Source: Myxococcales bacterium
Lineage (GTDB): Bacteria; Myxococcota_A; Polyangia; Polyangiales; Polyangiaceae
Assembly: GCA_012514535.1 (NCBI GenBank)
Contig: JAAZAA010000056.1
Span: forward strand, 67,932 to 101,243
DNA length: 33,312 nucleotides
Direction of reading: 5' to 3'
Below, piece after piece: positions 17,101 through 24,095 of the stretch. The notes beneath the pieces were generated by a model, which had not been told where the DNA came from, did no database searches, and worked only from the letters and a program-made list of their open reading frames with translations. Position 1 is the first letter of the stretch; each line of letters starts with the position of its first letter. Both the position numbers and the translations under genes were made by a program.

Positions 17101-17551
17101 CGGATTCGAAGGCCTGCGCCGCCTCCTCCGCCTTCCCCGCGCGGGCCAGGAGCACCCCGATACGCGTCCGCACCGCGCCCCGATCTTCGGGACTCGCCCG
17201 CCCCTCGACGCGCTGGAGGATCGCCGCGGCCCGTGCGGGCTCACCGACGCTCGCCCACCAGGACGACAGGTCGCTCGCCAAGGCGCCGTCGCCTCCGAGC
17301 GCGAAGGCGCGCTCGCCCAGACGGAGCACCTCCCGCGCTTCGATCCCCCGCGCCGCCAACGCGCGAGCCAACACGCCGCTGAGCCGCGCCTCCGCCTCCT
17401 CGTCGCCCGCCTCACGAGCGTCCCGCAGCCGGGCCTGCACGGAGGCCAGCTCCGCAGTGGGTCCGTCGAAGCGAGGCGTGGGCCGTGGGTCGGGCGGTGG
17501 AGGCGCGGACCGTCCGCTGCGCGCCGCGGCCCCGGTTTGTGACGTGTTCAT
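11105..17551 (-). CDS. Giant TPR-repeat protein with charged single-helix segment
   Basis: A 2148-residue protein with no signal peptide or membrane segment, so probably cytoplasmic. Residues of about 35-1600 are degenerate tetratricopeptide-type helical repeats rich in Ala, Leu, Arg and Glu (for example the blocks near GRLDDAEDSYRALLARDP). Residues of about 1627-1754 are made of a 13-residue repeat (AEREAAEREARAR and variants), which predicts a long single alpha-helix with i/i+4 Glu-Arg pairs. After a Ser/Pro linker comes a globular C-terminal domain (about 1790-2148) that I do not recognise. TPR arrays bind protein partners, so a scaffold role is likely, but nothing here names the partner. 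It diverges from the PEGA-domain gene. The ATG at 17551 has no strong ribosome binding site. Confidence 0.82.
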   Translation of the reverse strand: MNTSQTGAAARSGRSAPPPPDPRPTPRFDGPTAELASVQARLRDAREAGDEEAEARLSGVLARALAARGIEAREVLRLGERAFALGGDGALASDLSSWWASVGEPARAAAILQRVEGRASPEDRGAVRTRIGVLLARAGKAEEAAQAFESALQAATHDPLPAELLGTLRGWGAIRGERAARAFTEAAARRAAAGDVTGAFENSVRAFEACPSDPAAAEQLALALEERGRPGAAEEVLREQARSGSAARRAAIHQRRFGRLIAEQDWSAALGAALDAELDAAFDAERLAEVLAGSRAEPPRDVESLFVHLAAGEPVLVDWLLAALDAAVFAWGASTVQGLRARLLELYPRPEARAQLAPELALGEEEILRRIAALREQLVHLGDASQEGVRLELARLQGARGDWFAAQEVLQPLLAPRPGPSLEAACLGAVTALRAGMNEGRALALWHVAGHAQGRVRAVVASVAAELLLDAGQLAEARLAAEMAVDADPSWQRGVAAQALVAQRDPDSAAAVLLERSLAVVLARGSTCQVLADSSERRGALRLALTWTQRQLAQRPGDPEVAKELLRRAAEAGDGERLADALSWLLSQPIPLARLVGPAASALGALARLAPERAPEVARRVLDVLGPRVEAVREAVLEVARTCQVPDLEAQVLERWLVTASPQVRAGALVELARLRAATGETAAAARALGRALAAGASATVIAERLEALPPADEGDALLAVLEAQVEVLQPASGVRGGTGAGASCARWLRAVRELGAARWDLAGDVHGAVLAWVRRLEWGGAEAVEELAWDLHTFGGPEMAARELERVAEDAATPATAGRLLGLAARFALEAQRPADAFRLAREALTKHPANADVLTIAESAATSQDVDELVALYRTLAQATLGRYGERAVHYRAARQLERRGHHDVALQHAVAAFEAVPGEGVAFVLMARLADRAGDSDQVVGALERVASRTPDDGARVLWLARAAALADTSESGRRQRIDVLLRAVAVRPDAPTLGTLAEAMRQLLEVCPDDAEVVHLRFERALGVLLPKAGGMEGSAFAVRAAIAALELFGDDQLALRALQRAAECDSDIEQFAELRPYAERLAALGAPARAFVAWCVERAGNRLASCGRALAELAATIAHGLGEKEAHGRLLIRAAVESPHDTALVGLAQTFARELGDPELLATVEGILPADDRARQILAQAADSSVDVALDLLLEVELDPLSPEVQRQLYEALAQRQEEIGRLDDAEDSYRALLARDPVNRGALEGLERAAERRGDHEELARLLLRRAECATDAAEALQLRLRRATLLERSVGRVEEARQELERLLSEEGEHPDLLHVLADLHRRSGSPSRAATLWGRARAVSTDPEQQRELTLLAAEAHLEAGQVDGARRTLEQVTFESTSRRLLELRVKLARQSGDRGALVRALSELAKEERAEPAQAAALLVEAATTAEAGGDAERALELAVQAAELTPQSAEAQLLARRLEYLARGAGNLEQAQRTVAQLRNLQERLNHRQIELRAFLLAEALDVTEGGAAGLRELDRAVERVGSRALVAVGLAERLDDDPRRALQLLDAALGSDLHGLRGEGQVLIRAGRVARSLGELDRAQAYLSAVAHDDPRQVEAAAELREIAAERGRAERDNQARAEREARARAEREAAEREARARAEREAAEREARARAEREAAEREAKARAEREAAEREARARAEREAAEREAAEREARARAEREAAEREASARAEREAAEREAAERAAKARAEREAAERDLVERAEQARAREEAAGASPISTSAPPSSGGRRSSNSKLLVAPPASPREQELRAAFEHGDPEAARGLLELLGSDPARAQDRLLVAERLTLLQPGDEWALRQFAAAAEVERNGPLAAAIRHVLGTFGVIPFEVAPEVGRLREQPDLLRRVLASGLQCAGTEATALVWEHATNLFKQEPSTYGITGLERVAAGPLTPLSRLYADAGRLLGASRTPVFQRRGTNSITLSVALLVPPALLVTGEIEESSAELAFHFGAMLMATSPELALLFGAPPANVRTLLAALRAAFGPPSTERPSGEVTRLATALWEALPPRKQRRLSQLCADPAELAYEKVTAVARQVLRRAGLVLCADLATAVVAACEEERLAPPRTLAELGVRCRQSAAVADLVRLALSPEYAEVRWNAS
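12288..12668. repeat. 39-bp imperfect coding tandem repeat
   Basis: About nine copies of a 39-bp unit built from CGCTTCACGCTCCGC-like and CTTCACGCTCGGCTCGC-like halves (plus-strand orientation). Some copies carry an extra 15-bp half unit. The unit encodes 13 residues on the minus strand and keeps the TPR-gene frame throughout. Copy-number change would lengthen or shorten the predicted helix without a frameshift. Confidence 0.85.
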
Positions 17552-17684
17552 GGCGAGTTACTGGGATCTCGAGAAAAGCCGCCGATTGCAGCCGGGCGGA
17601 CTTGTGGCCCGAGACATTCGCAGATTAGCCTCCCTGCCTACTCGGCGGCGAGTCCTCGACGATCCGACCCCCCTGGAGACCCCG

Positions 17685-18827
17685 ATGCAGCATCCTTCCC
17701 GCCTCCGGCAGCTGACCGCCTCGGTCAGCATCACCGCACTCTTGCTGGGCACCTGGGCGCCCCTGGCGGCGGCCCAGAGCGCGCCGACGCCCTCGGGAGA
17801 GACGCGCGCTGCTCCCTCGGCGCCGTCTCAAGCACCTTCCCCTACCCCGGCGCCCCCCGCGGCGGGCTCCCCCGAGCAGGCGCAACCCGGAGCCGAGGAC
17901 GCCGCCGACGCCGGGGCCAGCGAGGGCGCGCACTCGGCGGAGGAGCAGCGCGAAGCAGCCCGCGTCGCCTTCGAGGCGGGGCGCGCCGCCTTCGACGACG
18001 AGGACTACGCGCGCGCCTACGAGCAGTTCGCGGCGGCCCACGAGCGCGTCCCCTCCCCCCACGCGGAGTACTGGATGGCGGCCTCCCTCGATCTGCAAGG
18101 CGGGCGCGAGGCGGAGGCAGCGCGGGCTTATCAGAAGTTCCTCGCCCACCCGGGCGCCATGCACGTCGGCGAAGACAAGGTGGCCGAGGCGCGGCAGCGC
18201 CTCGACGAGCTGAAGGCGAAGCTCCCGGCGCGGATCACCATCGTGACGGAGCCGAGCGGCGCTCAGATCGCCGTGAACGGCGTGCTCCAGAGCGGCACCT
18301 CACCCCTCATGCTCGAGCTCCCCGCGGGACCCCACCGCATCGAGGCGACGCTCCCGGGGCGGCAACGCGCAGAGGCCGAGCTGCAGCTCCAGGGAGGCGA
18401 CGAGCTCGAGCAGCGCCTGCTCCTCCCGGAGGAACCCACGGCGGCGCCCGCTCCCCCCGCCAGCGAGCCCCCGCCCCCGGCGCTGGAGCCCAGTGAACGG
18501 AGCATGCTGCCCGCGTACATCACGTTGGGCCTGGCGGGCGCGGGTCTCGCCACGGGCACCGTGTTCGGCATCCAGGCTCTCTCCGCGCGCTCGGCCTACA
18601 ACGACGACCCCACCGCGTCCCGCGCGGATCGGGTGGAGCGGAACGCGCTCATCGCCGACATGGCCTTCGGCATCGCGATCACCCTCGGCATCACCGGGAT
18701 CGTGCTCCTCACCTCCAGCGACGACGCCCCGCAGACGGCCAAGGCGAAGAAGAAGCAGCCGACCCTCGCCGTGGCGCCGGTCGTCGCCCCTCAGCTCGGC
18801 GGCGCCGCCGCGCGGCTCACGTTCTGA
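17685..18827 (+). CDS. PEGA-domain protein with TPR and two C-terminal membrane helices
   Basis: A 380-residue exported protein; the ATG has GGAG seven bases upstream. The signal peptide is cleaved near Ala30/Gln31, followed by a low-complexity Ala/Pro/Ser linker (31-85). A TPR-like helical pair spans about 87-175, then a PEGA domain (about 182-245, ITIVTEPSGAQIAVNGV). After a Pro-rich linker come two hydrophobic segments (about 276-298 and 323-343) and a Lys-rich tail. Most of the protein is thus periplasmic. PEGA domains are thought to bind wall or surface components. Families with this layout are common in myxobacteria, but the role is unknown. It diverges from the TPR gene. Confidence 0.85.
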   Translation: MQHPSRLRQLTASVSITALLLGTWAPLAAAQSAPTPSGETRAAPSAPSQAPSPTPAPPAAGSPEQAQPGAEDAADAGASEGAHSAEEQREAARVAFEAGRAAFDDEDYARAYEQFAAAHERVPSPHAEYWMAASLDLQGGREAEAARAYQKFLAHPGAMHVGEDKVAEARQRLDELKAKLPARITIVTEPSGAQIAVNGVLQSGTSPLMLELPAGPHRIEATLPGRQRAEAELQLQGGDELEQRLLLPEEPTAAPAPPASEPPPPALEPSERSMLPAYITLGLAGAGLATGTVFGIQALSARSAYNDDPTASRADRVERNALIADMAFGIAITLGITGIVLLTSSDDAPQTAKAKKKQPTLAVAPVVAPQLGGAAARLTF

Positions 18828-18837
18828 GGCCCCCCGA

Positions 18838-18872
18838 GGCGCCCTGGGGTTCGCCCCGAACCTCCGGGCGCC
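18838..18872 (+). terminator. Strong terminator hairpin after the PEGA gene
   Basis: GGCGCCC (18838-18844) pairs with GGGCGCC (18866-18872). It continues through one mismatch and one G-T pair into GGTTCG/CGAACC (18848-18853 with 18857-18862), closing a 3-base loop. The stem of about 15 bp starts 11 bases after the stop codon. No T-tract is seen. Confidence 0.65.
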
Positions 18873-18921
18873 GGCGCTCCGAGCCCACAGGGCACTCGCA
18901 GGAGCGCTCTGCTTCTGATCC

Positions 18922-18944
18922 GCGCCGCTCCGTCGGAGCGGCGC
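18922..18944. terminator. Second hairpin in the PEGA/thrC convergent gap
   Basis: GCGCCGCTCC (18922-18931) and GGAGCGGCGC (18935-18944) form a perfect 10-bp stem with a 3-base loop. It lies 35 bases past the thrC stop on the minus strand, so it may terminate thrC while the hairpin at 18838 serves the PEGA gene. Confidence 0.6.
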
Positions 18945-18979
18945 CGCCCCATCGGGGGGCCCGCTCCGACCTACCGCGC

Positions 18980-20305
18980 TCAGGAGAAGCGCTTGCCGAT
19001 CGCGTCCACGACCTGGCCGTAATCGGCCGGCAGCATCACGGCGGGGTTGCGGAGGTTACTCGTCACCCCGTCGATGAGCCCCTCGTGGTAGCGCACCTTG
19101 AACTCCGTGAACTTGAGGCCGTTCGCGGTGGAGATGCACACGACGCGATCGTCGGACTTGATCACGTCCCGCGCTCGCAGCTTCTCGAGGACGGCCAGCC
19201 CTACGGCGGTGTGCGGACAGGTGTACATCCCCGTCGCGTCGGCGCGCGCGGCGGCGTCCGCCAGCTCCTGCTCGCTCGCCTGCTCCACGATGCCGTCCAT
19301 GGCCTCCAGCGCCTTGATGGCGCGCGGTGCGCTGACGGGGTTGCCGATCTGGATGGCCGTGGCCTGCGTCGGCTGCGCCGTGATGGGCTCCACTTCCTTC
19401 TTGCCGGCGCTCCAGGCCCGATACAGGGGGTTGGCGTTCTCGGCCTGGGCCACCACCAGCCGCGGCAGGCGCTCGACGACGCCGAGCTGCTGCATCATGC
19501 GGAAGCCCATGTACAGGGCGGAGGCGTTCCCGAGGTTGCCGCTCGGGAGGATGACCCAGTCGGGGCTCTCCCACCCGAACTGCTGCACGATCTCGATGCC
19601 GACCGTCTTCTGCCCCTCGAGGCGTAGCGGGTTCATCGAGTTGGCGAGGTACACGATGCCCTCGGCGGCCAGGCGCTTGACGATCGCCATGCAGCCGTCG
19701 AAGTCCGTGTCGAGCCCGAGCACCAGCGCACCGTGCGCGAGGGGCTGCACGAGCTGGGCCGTGGAGATTTTGCCCCGGGGCAGCAGCACGACGACCGGCA
19801 GGCCAGCCGCCGCACCGTAGGCAGCCAGGGCCGCGCTCGTGTCCCCCGTGGAAGCGCAGGCGATCGCCTTGAGGCTCTTGCCCTGCATCACGGCGCGCTT
19901 CACGACGCTGACCAGGACGGTCATGCCGAGATCCTTGAAGGAGCCGCTGTGGCTGTTTCCACACAGCTTCACCCACAGGTCGGGCAGACCCAGCTGGCGT
20001 CCGTAGCGCTCGGCCCAGAACAGGTTGGTGCCGCCCTCGTACATCGAGACGATCTCGTCGTCCGCGACCTCGGGCATCACCCACTCGCGCTTGCCCCAGA
20101 CACCAGAGCCGTAGGGCCACTGGTTGAGCCGGTACCGCTCGTCGAACAAGCTCTTCCAAGCCGCTCCACTGCGGGTCGCCAGCGCCTCCATGTCGTGGAC
20201 CACTTCGAGCAATCCGCCGCAGGAGGGGCACGTATAAATGGCCTCGGTCACCGGCCAGGAGCCGGAACAGCCAGCAAAACACCGGAACTCAGCGGAGTAA
20301 GGCAC
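18980..20305 (-). CDS. thrC: Threonine synthase (PLP-dependent, zinc-ribbon N-terminus)
   Basis: A 441-residue enzyme of the fold-type II PLP family, which converts O-phosphohomoserine to threonine. The PLP Lys124 is in [27 protein letters not shown] binds the phosphate, and [15 protein letters not shown] is the second conserved loop. Four Cys (9, 13, 26, 29) form an N-terminal zinc ribbon, as in many threonine synthases of this branch. The start codon is GTG without a Shine-Dalgarno; a TATAGT box ends six bases before it. No other threonine genes are adjacent. A related PLP enzyme such as cysteate synthase cannot be fully excluded. Confidence 0.9.
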   Translation of the reverse strand: MPYSAEFRCFAGCSGSWPVTEAIYTCPSCGGLLEVVHDMEALATRSGAAWKSLFDERYRLNQWPYGSGVWGKREWVMPEVADDEIVSMYEGGTNLFWAERYGRQLGLPDLWVKLCGNSHSGSFKDLGMTVLVSVVKRAVMQGKSLKAIACASTGDTSAALAAYGAAAGLPVVVLLPRGKISTAQLVQPLAHGALVLGLDTDFDGCMAIVKRLAAEGIVYLANSMNPLRLEGQKTVGIEIVQQFGWESPDWVILPSGNLGNASALYMGFRMMQQLGVVERLPRLVVAQAENANPLYRAWSAGKKEVEPITAQPTQATAIQIGNPVSAPRAIKALEAMDGIVEQASEQELADAAARADATGMYTCPHTAVGLAVLEKLRARDVIKSDDRVVCISTANGLKFTEFKVRYHEGLIDGVTSNLRNPAVMLPADYGQVVDAIGKRFS

Positions 20306-20311
20306 GCGCGG

Positions 20312-20333
20312 ACTATATTCCCAATCGTGCCCC
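20312..20333 (-). promoter_or_regulatory. thrC promoter candidate, possibly leaderless
   Basis: On the minus strand TATAGT (20317-20312) ends six bases before the GTG start. A TCGACG box (4/6 match to TTGACA) lies about 16 bases upstream of it. A start point 6-8 bases after the -10 box would fall at or next to the GTG. The -35 overlaps a CCCC/GGGG dyad. Confidence 0.45.
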
Positions 20334-20473
20334 CGTCGAGGGGAACCCGCCGATCAAAAGCGACCTCTTCGACGGTCACCGCCGGGACGGAGCCCGTCCA
20401 GTCGCCGTGGAGCTGCCCCCCCGAACGCGCCACCCGACGACGACGCCAGCGGACTTGCCAGGAGCCGCCCGCC

Positions 20474-21628
20474 GTGGCCATCTACGCCGCGGTGGACCCC
20501 TGGCTGCTCGTCTTCACTCCCTCGACGGGGGATCCCGCGCGGATCGTGGCCGGCCTCCCCCTCGCGCTGCGGCTCGCCCTCGACGCCGGAGCGGCGGGGA
20601 TGGCGGGCATCGTGCTCCCGGAGGACCCCTCCGAGCGGGCATCCCTGGAGCGCCTGCTCGATGACGCTCGGCTTCGGCTCCCGCTCCTGGAGCGGGCTCC
20701 CGCGGGCGCCTCGACCATCGCCGTGCCCCCCAACTGGCTCGTCCACCGCCAGCTCCTCCGCCAGGTGGTCACCGGAGGGCCCTTGCTGGAAGGGGGGGCC
20801 CCCGCGCGGCTCGAGCCCGCCGGTCCCCAGCACGTGGATCTGAGCCGGCGCCCGCTCCGCCCCGACGTGCCGTTCTCCTTCGAGCCGATCGAGGTCACGG
20901 ACGCGGCCAGCGCCCGCCGCGCCGAGGGCCACGCGTTCCGCGCGCTCCGCAAGCCCCAGGACGGCTGGACCGCGCGCTGGCTCAACCGCTACCTCTCCCT
21001 CCCGCTGTCGCGCCTGCTCGTGCGGACCCCCCTCACTCCGAACCAGGTCTCCGTCGGCATCCTGGCCATCGGCTTGTGCGGCGCCTACCTGGCGTCTCGA
21101 GGCGACTACGCCTCGATGGCCTGGGGCGCCTTCCTCTTCCAGATGCAGAGCGTACTCGACGGCTGTGATGGAGAGATGAGTCGCATCACCCACCGCGGCT
21201 CGCTGACCGGAGAGTGGCTCGACACGGTGGGCGACGATCTCACGAACTACTCCTTCTACTTCGGAGCCGCCTGGGGGCTCTTTCAAGCCACCGGGTGGAC
21301 GCCGTACCTCGCGGCGGGGCTGGTCGTCGTCAGCTGCGGGTTCATCGCGAGCGGCCTGGAGTACCGCTACCTCGTGCGCATCGGCTCGGGGGATCTGCTC
21401 AAGTACCCCCTGAGCGCCGGTGAGGGGCAGTCGAAGCTCATGGCGGCGATCCAGCCGCTGTTCAAGCGCGACACCTTCGTGTTCCTCACCTTCCTCGCCG
21501 CGCTCGCGGGCTGGCTCGGCCCCATGCTGATCGTGTTCGCCGCGGGCGCCGTCGGCGTCTTGGTGAACGTCCTCAAGACCGAGCTCCGCCTGGCGCGCGA
21601 ACAGCGGGGTGGGACGCCGGTGACATGA
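20474..21628 (+). CDS. CDP-alcohol phosphatidyltransferase with degenerate N-terminal domain
   Basis: A 384-residue protein from the GTG at 20474, which has AGGAG nine bases upstream. The C-terminal half (from about residue 165) is a CDP-alcohol phosphotransferase with the full signature: D229-x2-D232-G-x2-S-R237-x8-G246-x3-D250-x3-D254 (Ser in place of the usual Ala). Several hydrophobic helices span about 193-365. It should transfer a phosphoalcohol from a CDP-alcohol at the inner membrane. The first 160 residues, ending in ALRKPQDGWTARWLNRYLSLPLSRLL, resemble the layout of the bifunctional inositol-phosphate cytidylyltransferase/di-inositol-phosphate synthase group. I see no nucleotidyltransferase G-x-G-T-R-L motif, so that half may be inactive. 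The stop overlaps the next start (ATGA). Confidence 0.88.
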   Translation: MAIYAAVDPWLLVFTPSTGDPARIVAGLPLALRLALDAGAAGMAGIVLPEDPSERASLERLLDDARLRLPLLERAPAGASTIAVPPNWLVHRQLLRQVVTGGPLLEGGAPARLEPAGPQHVDLSRRPLRPDVPFSFEPIEVTDAASARRAEGHAFRALRKPQDGWTARWLNRYLSLPLSRLLVRTPLTPNQVSVGILAIGLCGAYLASRGDYASMAWGAFLFQMQSVLDGCDGEMSRITHRGSLTGEWLDTVGDDLTNYSFYFGAAWGLFQATGWTPYLAAGLVVVSCGFIASGLEYRYLVRIGSGDLLKYPLSAGEGQSKLMAAIQPLFKRDTFVFLTFLAALAGWLGPMLIVFAAGAVGVLVNVLKTELRLAREQRGGTPVT

Positions 21629-23175
21629 TCGAAGGGGCGCGCTCCCCCGGGCGGGCCTCTCCCCGAAAGCCGTCCCCCCGGCGCGGTGAAACGACGTTCG
21701 CGCGAGCCCTGCTCACCGTCGCCCTCGGCGCGCTCCCCCTGAGCCTGACGCGCACCGCCTGCGCCCAGCTCGGCCCCGACGGCAGCCGCATCCAGACGAA
21801 CGACTACGCCATCGATCTGTTCCAGGGCCCCGTGCTCGCCAGTACGCGGGTGATGGGCCTCGGCGGCGCCTACGTCGCCGTGGGTGACTTCATCGAGGGC
21901 AACACCCAGAACGCCGCCGCCCCCGCGGTGCGCTCGGCCCACGCCCTCGACTACGTCGACTGGGATCTCGGCTTCGGCATCACCTTCCCCTCGAGCCTCG
22001 GCGGCTCCGACTTCTTCAACACGGGCAAGGGCCGCACGACGATCCCCACCACGGCGGAGCAGAGCTTCGTCTCCCTCGAGCTCGCCGGGAACCTCCAGTT
22101 CGGCCCCTGGGGCATCGGCGCCGCGGTCAACACGCAGCAGTACGCCCTCACCCGGGCGGAGGCGAGCGGGGATCGGCTCCAATCGCAGATCGTCAACCTG
22201 AACGTGCAGCTCGCCCGCTCCTTCCTCGACGGACAGCTCTTCGTCGGCCTCGGCGTGCGCACGATCGGGCTGTCGGTGCTGAACACGAACGCCGTCACGC
22301 AGGCCGAGCGCACCCTCTTCGAGAGCGTCGGCGGCAACGTGGAGGTGGGCACCCTGTGGCGACCGAACGGCGCTGCGTTCCGCATCGGCGCCGCCTTCCG
22401 CGGTCCCGTCGAGAGCCAGGTCGATACCGAGACGACGACGGCGCAGGTGCTCTTCCCCGGTACGCCCGAGGAGCTCTACTTGCCGAACTCCGTCCGCCTC
22501 CCCTGGCAGATTTCGATGGGCTTCGCCTACCAGTTCGGGCGGTTGTTCAACCCGCGCTGGTACGATCCGCACTCGCTGATCGAGCGGACCGATCGCTACG
22601 TGCGCTGGCGTCAGTCCGATCGGGAGCGACGCCGAGAGCGCCTCCACGCCAACGCGGAGCGCGCCGGAGGCGACGTGCCCGCAGCGAAGGCCGCCATCGA
22701 CGCCCACCTCGACCTCGAGCGGGCCATCGACGAGCGGAGCCTGGAGGAGGCCGCGAACGTGACCCGCCAGCGGCTCCGGGAGCGGTATCGAGATCTCGGC
22801 AGGTTCTACGTCCTGGTGTCGACGGCCCTGCACATCGACGGCCCGGTGGGCGACGCCGTCGGGATCGAGTCCTTCCTGGAGCGAGAGGTGAACCGGAGCG
22901 GCCAGCGCACGACCTTTTCCCCGCGCCTGGGGATCGAGAGCGAGATCATCCCAAACTGGGTAGTGCTGCGAGGGGGGACCTACCTGGAACCCACTCGCTT
23001 CGAGAGCAACCCCGCCGGGGCGCGCATCCACGGGACCGGGGGCGCCGACATCAAGCTCGGTCAGTGGGACGTCTTCGGCATCTGGCCCGACCACTACACT
23101 TGGCGCTTGCGGGGGGCGGTGGACGCGGCGCGCGACTATTTCGGCTGGGGCCTCGCGCTGGGGGGCTGGTATTGA
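21625..23175 (+). CDS. Outer-membrane beta-barrel protein (FadL/PorV-like)
   Basis: A 516-residue protein overlapping the previous gene by 4 bp. A long basic N-region precedes a hydrophobic signal (about 26-47, cleavage near TACA/Q). ASTRVMGLGGAYVAVGD (about 72-88) is the N-terminal pattern of FadL/PorV-type barrels. Alternating amphipathic strands follow and the chain ends in GGWY, a terminal aromatic as in many barrels. Residues of about 313-395 form a highly charged, probably helical insertion (YVRWRQSDRERRRERL and onward) that is unusual for a barrel and may be a periplasmic or surface arm. The substrate is unknown. Coupling to a CDP-alcohol transferase and two lipoproteins suggests a shared envelope task. 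Confidence 0.75.
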   Translation: MIEGARSPGRASPRKPSPRRGETTFARALLTVALGALPLSLTRTACAQLGPDGSRIQTNDYAIDLFQGPVLASTRVMGLGGAYVAVGDFIEGNTQNAAAPAVRSAHALDYVDWDLGFGITFPSSLGGSDFFNTGKGRTTIPTTAEQSFVSLELAGNLQFGPWGIGAAVNTQQYALTRAEASGDRLQSQIVNLNVQLARSFLDGQLFVGLGVRTIGLSVLNTNAVTQAERTLFESVGGNVEVGTLWRPNGAAFRIGAAFRGPVESQVDTETTTAQVLFPGTPEELYLPNSVRLPWQISMGFAYQFGRLFNPRWYDPHSLIERTDRYVRWRQSDRERRRERLHANAERAGGDVPAAKAAIDAHLDLERAIDERSLEEAANVTRQRLRERYRDLGRFYVLVSTALHIDGPVGDAVGIESFLEREVNRSGQRTTFSPRLGIESEIIPNWVVLRGGTYLEPTRFESNPAGARIHGTGGADIKLGQWDVFGIWPDHYTWRLRGAVDAARDYFGWGLALGGWY

Positions 23176-24065
23176 TGCAACGAACCATGCGCTCCCTCGC
23201 CGTTCTCTCTCTCCTCCTCGCGTGCTCGGCCTGCGAGGATCCACCCGAACCGCCTCAGCCCACCGAACCCTGGCCTGCGCCGCCCGCGTCCGCGCCCGCC
23301 ACCACGGCCACCGCCACCGGCGCGCCCGCTCCCTCGGAGGCTCCGCCTGCGTCGGAAACACCACGGCCCCTGCGCCCCTATCGCATCCAGGAGGGGTCGC
23401 TGATGCAGGTCACCCTGCCCGCCAAGGAGGCCAAACCCACAGGCACCTTCCGCATCGTGCGCGGCCAGCTGGAGCTCGATCTGCTCGAGCTCCAGCGCAG
23501 CCGCGGCACCGTCGAGGTCGATCTCGGCTCCGTGTTGATGGAAGGCGACAACGAGCGGCAGGAGCGCGAGCGCACGAGCCGGGCCCGCGATTGGCTCAAC
23601 CTCGGCGCGTCTCGGCCCGATGCGGAGGTGGAACGGAGCCGCTTCGCGCGCTTCGTGGTGACCAGCGTCGACGAGCTGTCCCACGAGGCGCCCCACATCG
23701 GTCGAAGGCTGCCTCCCCTGCCCCAGGACTCCACCACCAAGACCGAGAAGGGCGCGGAGGGCTCGGCGGGAGAACGTCGGCGCGTCACGGCGAAGGTCAC
23801 GGGCGAGCTCGAGGTGAACGGCTTCCGCGTCCAACGCTCCGCCGCCGTCCAGCTGGACTTCCATTACGACGTCGCGGCCACCCCCGGGCTCCCCCCGACC
23901 CGGATCCAGCTCAGCTCCCGGAGCCCCGTCTCGATCCCCTTGGCGGATCACGACATCCAGCCGCGGGACACCCATGGCCGTCTCGTCTCCGCGGATCTCG
24001 AGCTGGTGGGCCGCCTCGTGGGCCGGAACGCTCGGGTCGCGTTCCAGCTCGTCGCCGTGCCCTGA
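23175..24065 (+). CDS. YceI-like lipoprotein
   Basis: A 296-residue lipoprotein whose ATG overlaps the preceding stop (TGATG). The signal peptide ends at LLLAC (Cys17); a second Cys is at 20. A Pro/Ala/Thr linker runs to about residue 70. The rest follows the YceI beta-barrel pattern: GTFRIVRGQLELDL, then RGTVEVDLGSV, an R-rich loop with RDWLNLG, RFARFVVTSV, and VTGELEVNGF. YceI proteins bind long isoprenoid or amide lipids inside the barrel. Here a 35-residue polar insertion (about 180-205) replaces part of a loop. It may handle a lipid linked to the CDP-alcohol transferase two genes upstream; that is inference. Confidence 0.72.
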   Translation: MQRTMRSLAVLSLLLACSACEDPPEPPQPTEPWPAPPASAPATTATATGAPAPSEAPPASETPRPLRPYRIQEGSLMQVTLPAKEAKPTGTFRIVRGQLELDLLELQRSRGTVEVDLGSVLMEGDNERQERERTSRARDWLNLGASRPDAEVERSRFARFVVTSVDELSHEAPHIGRRLPPLPQDSTTKTEKGAEGSAGERRRVTAKVTGELEVNGFRVQRSAAVQLDFHYDVAATPGLPPTRIQLSSRSPVSIPLADHDIQPRDTHGRLVSADLELVGRLVGRNARVAFQLVAVP

Positions 24066-24095
24066 GCCGCGGCCTGGGTTATCGTGCGCGGGCTG

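Noticed and set aside
16199-17542. Long open frames on the plus strand opposite the TPR gene (for example 447 codons here and 704 codons at 13457-15571)
   Set aside because: They mirror the GC-rich codon pattern of the minus-strand gene, show no domain or helix periodicity of their own, and are Arg/Pro-rich shadows.
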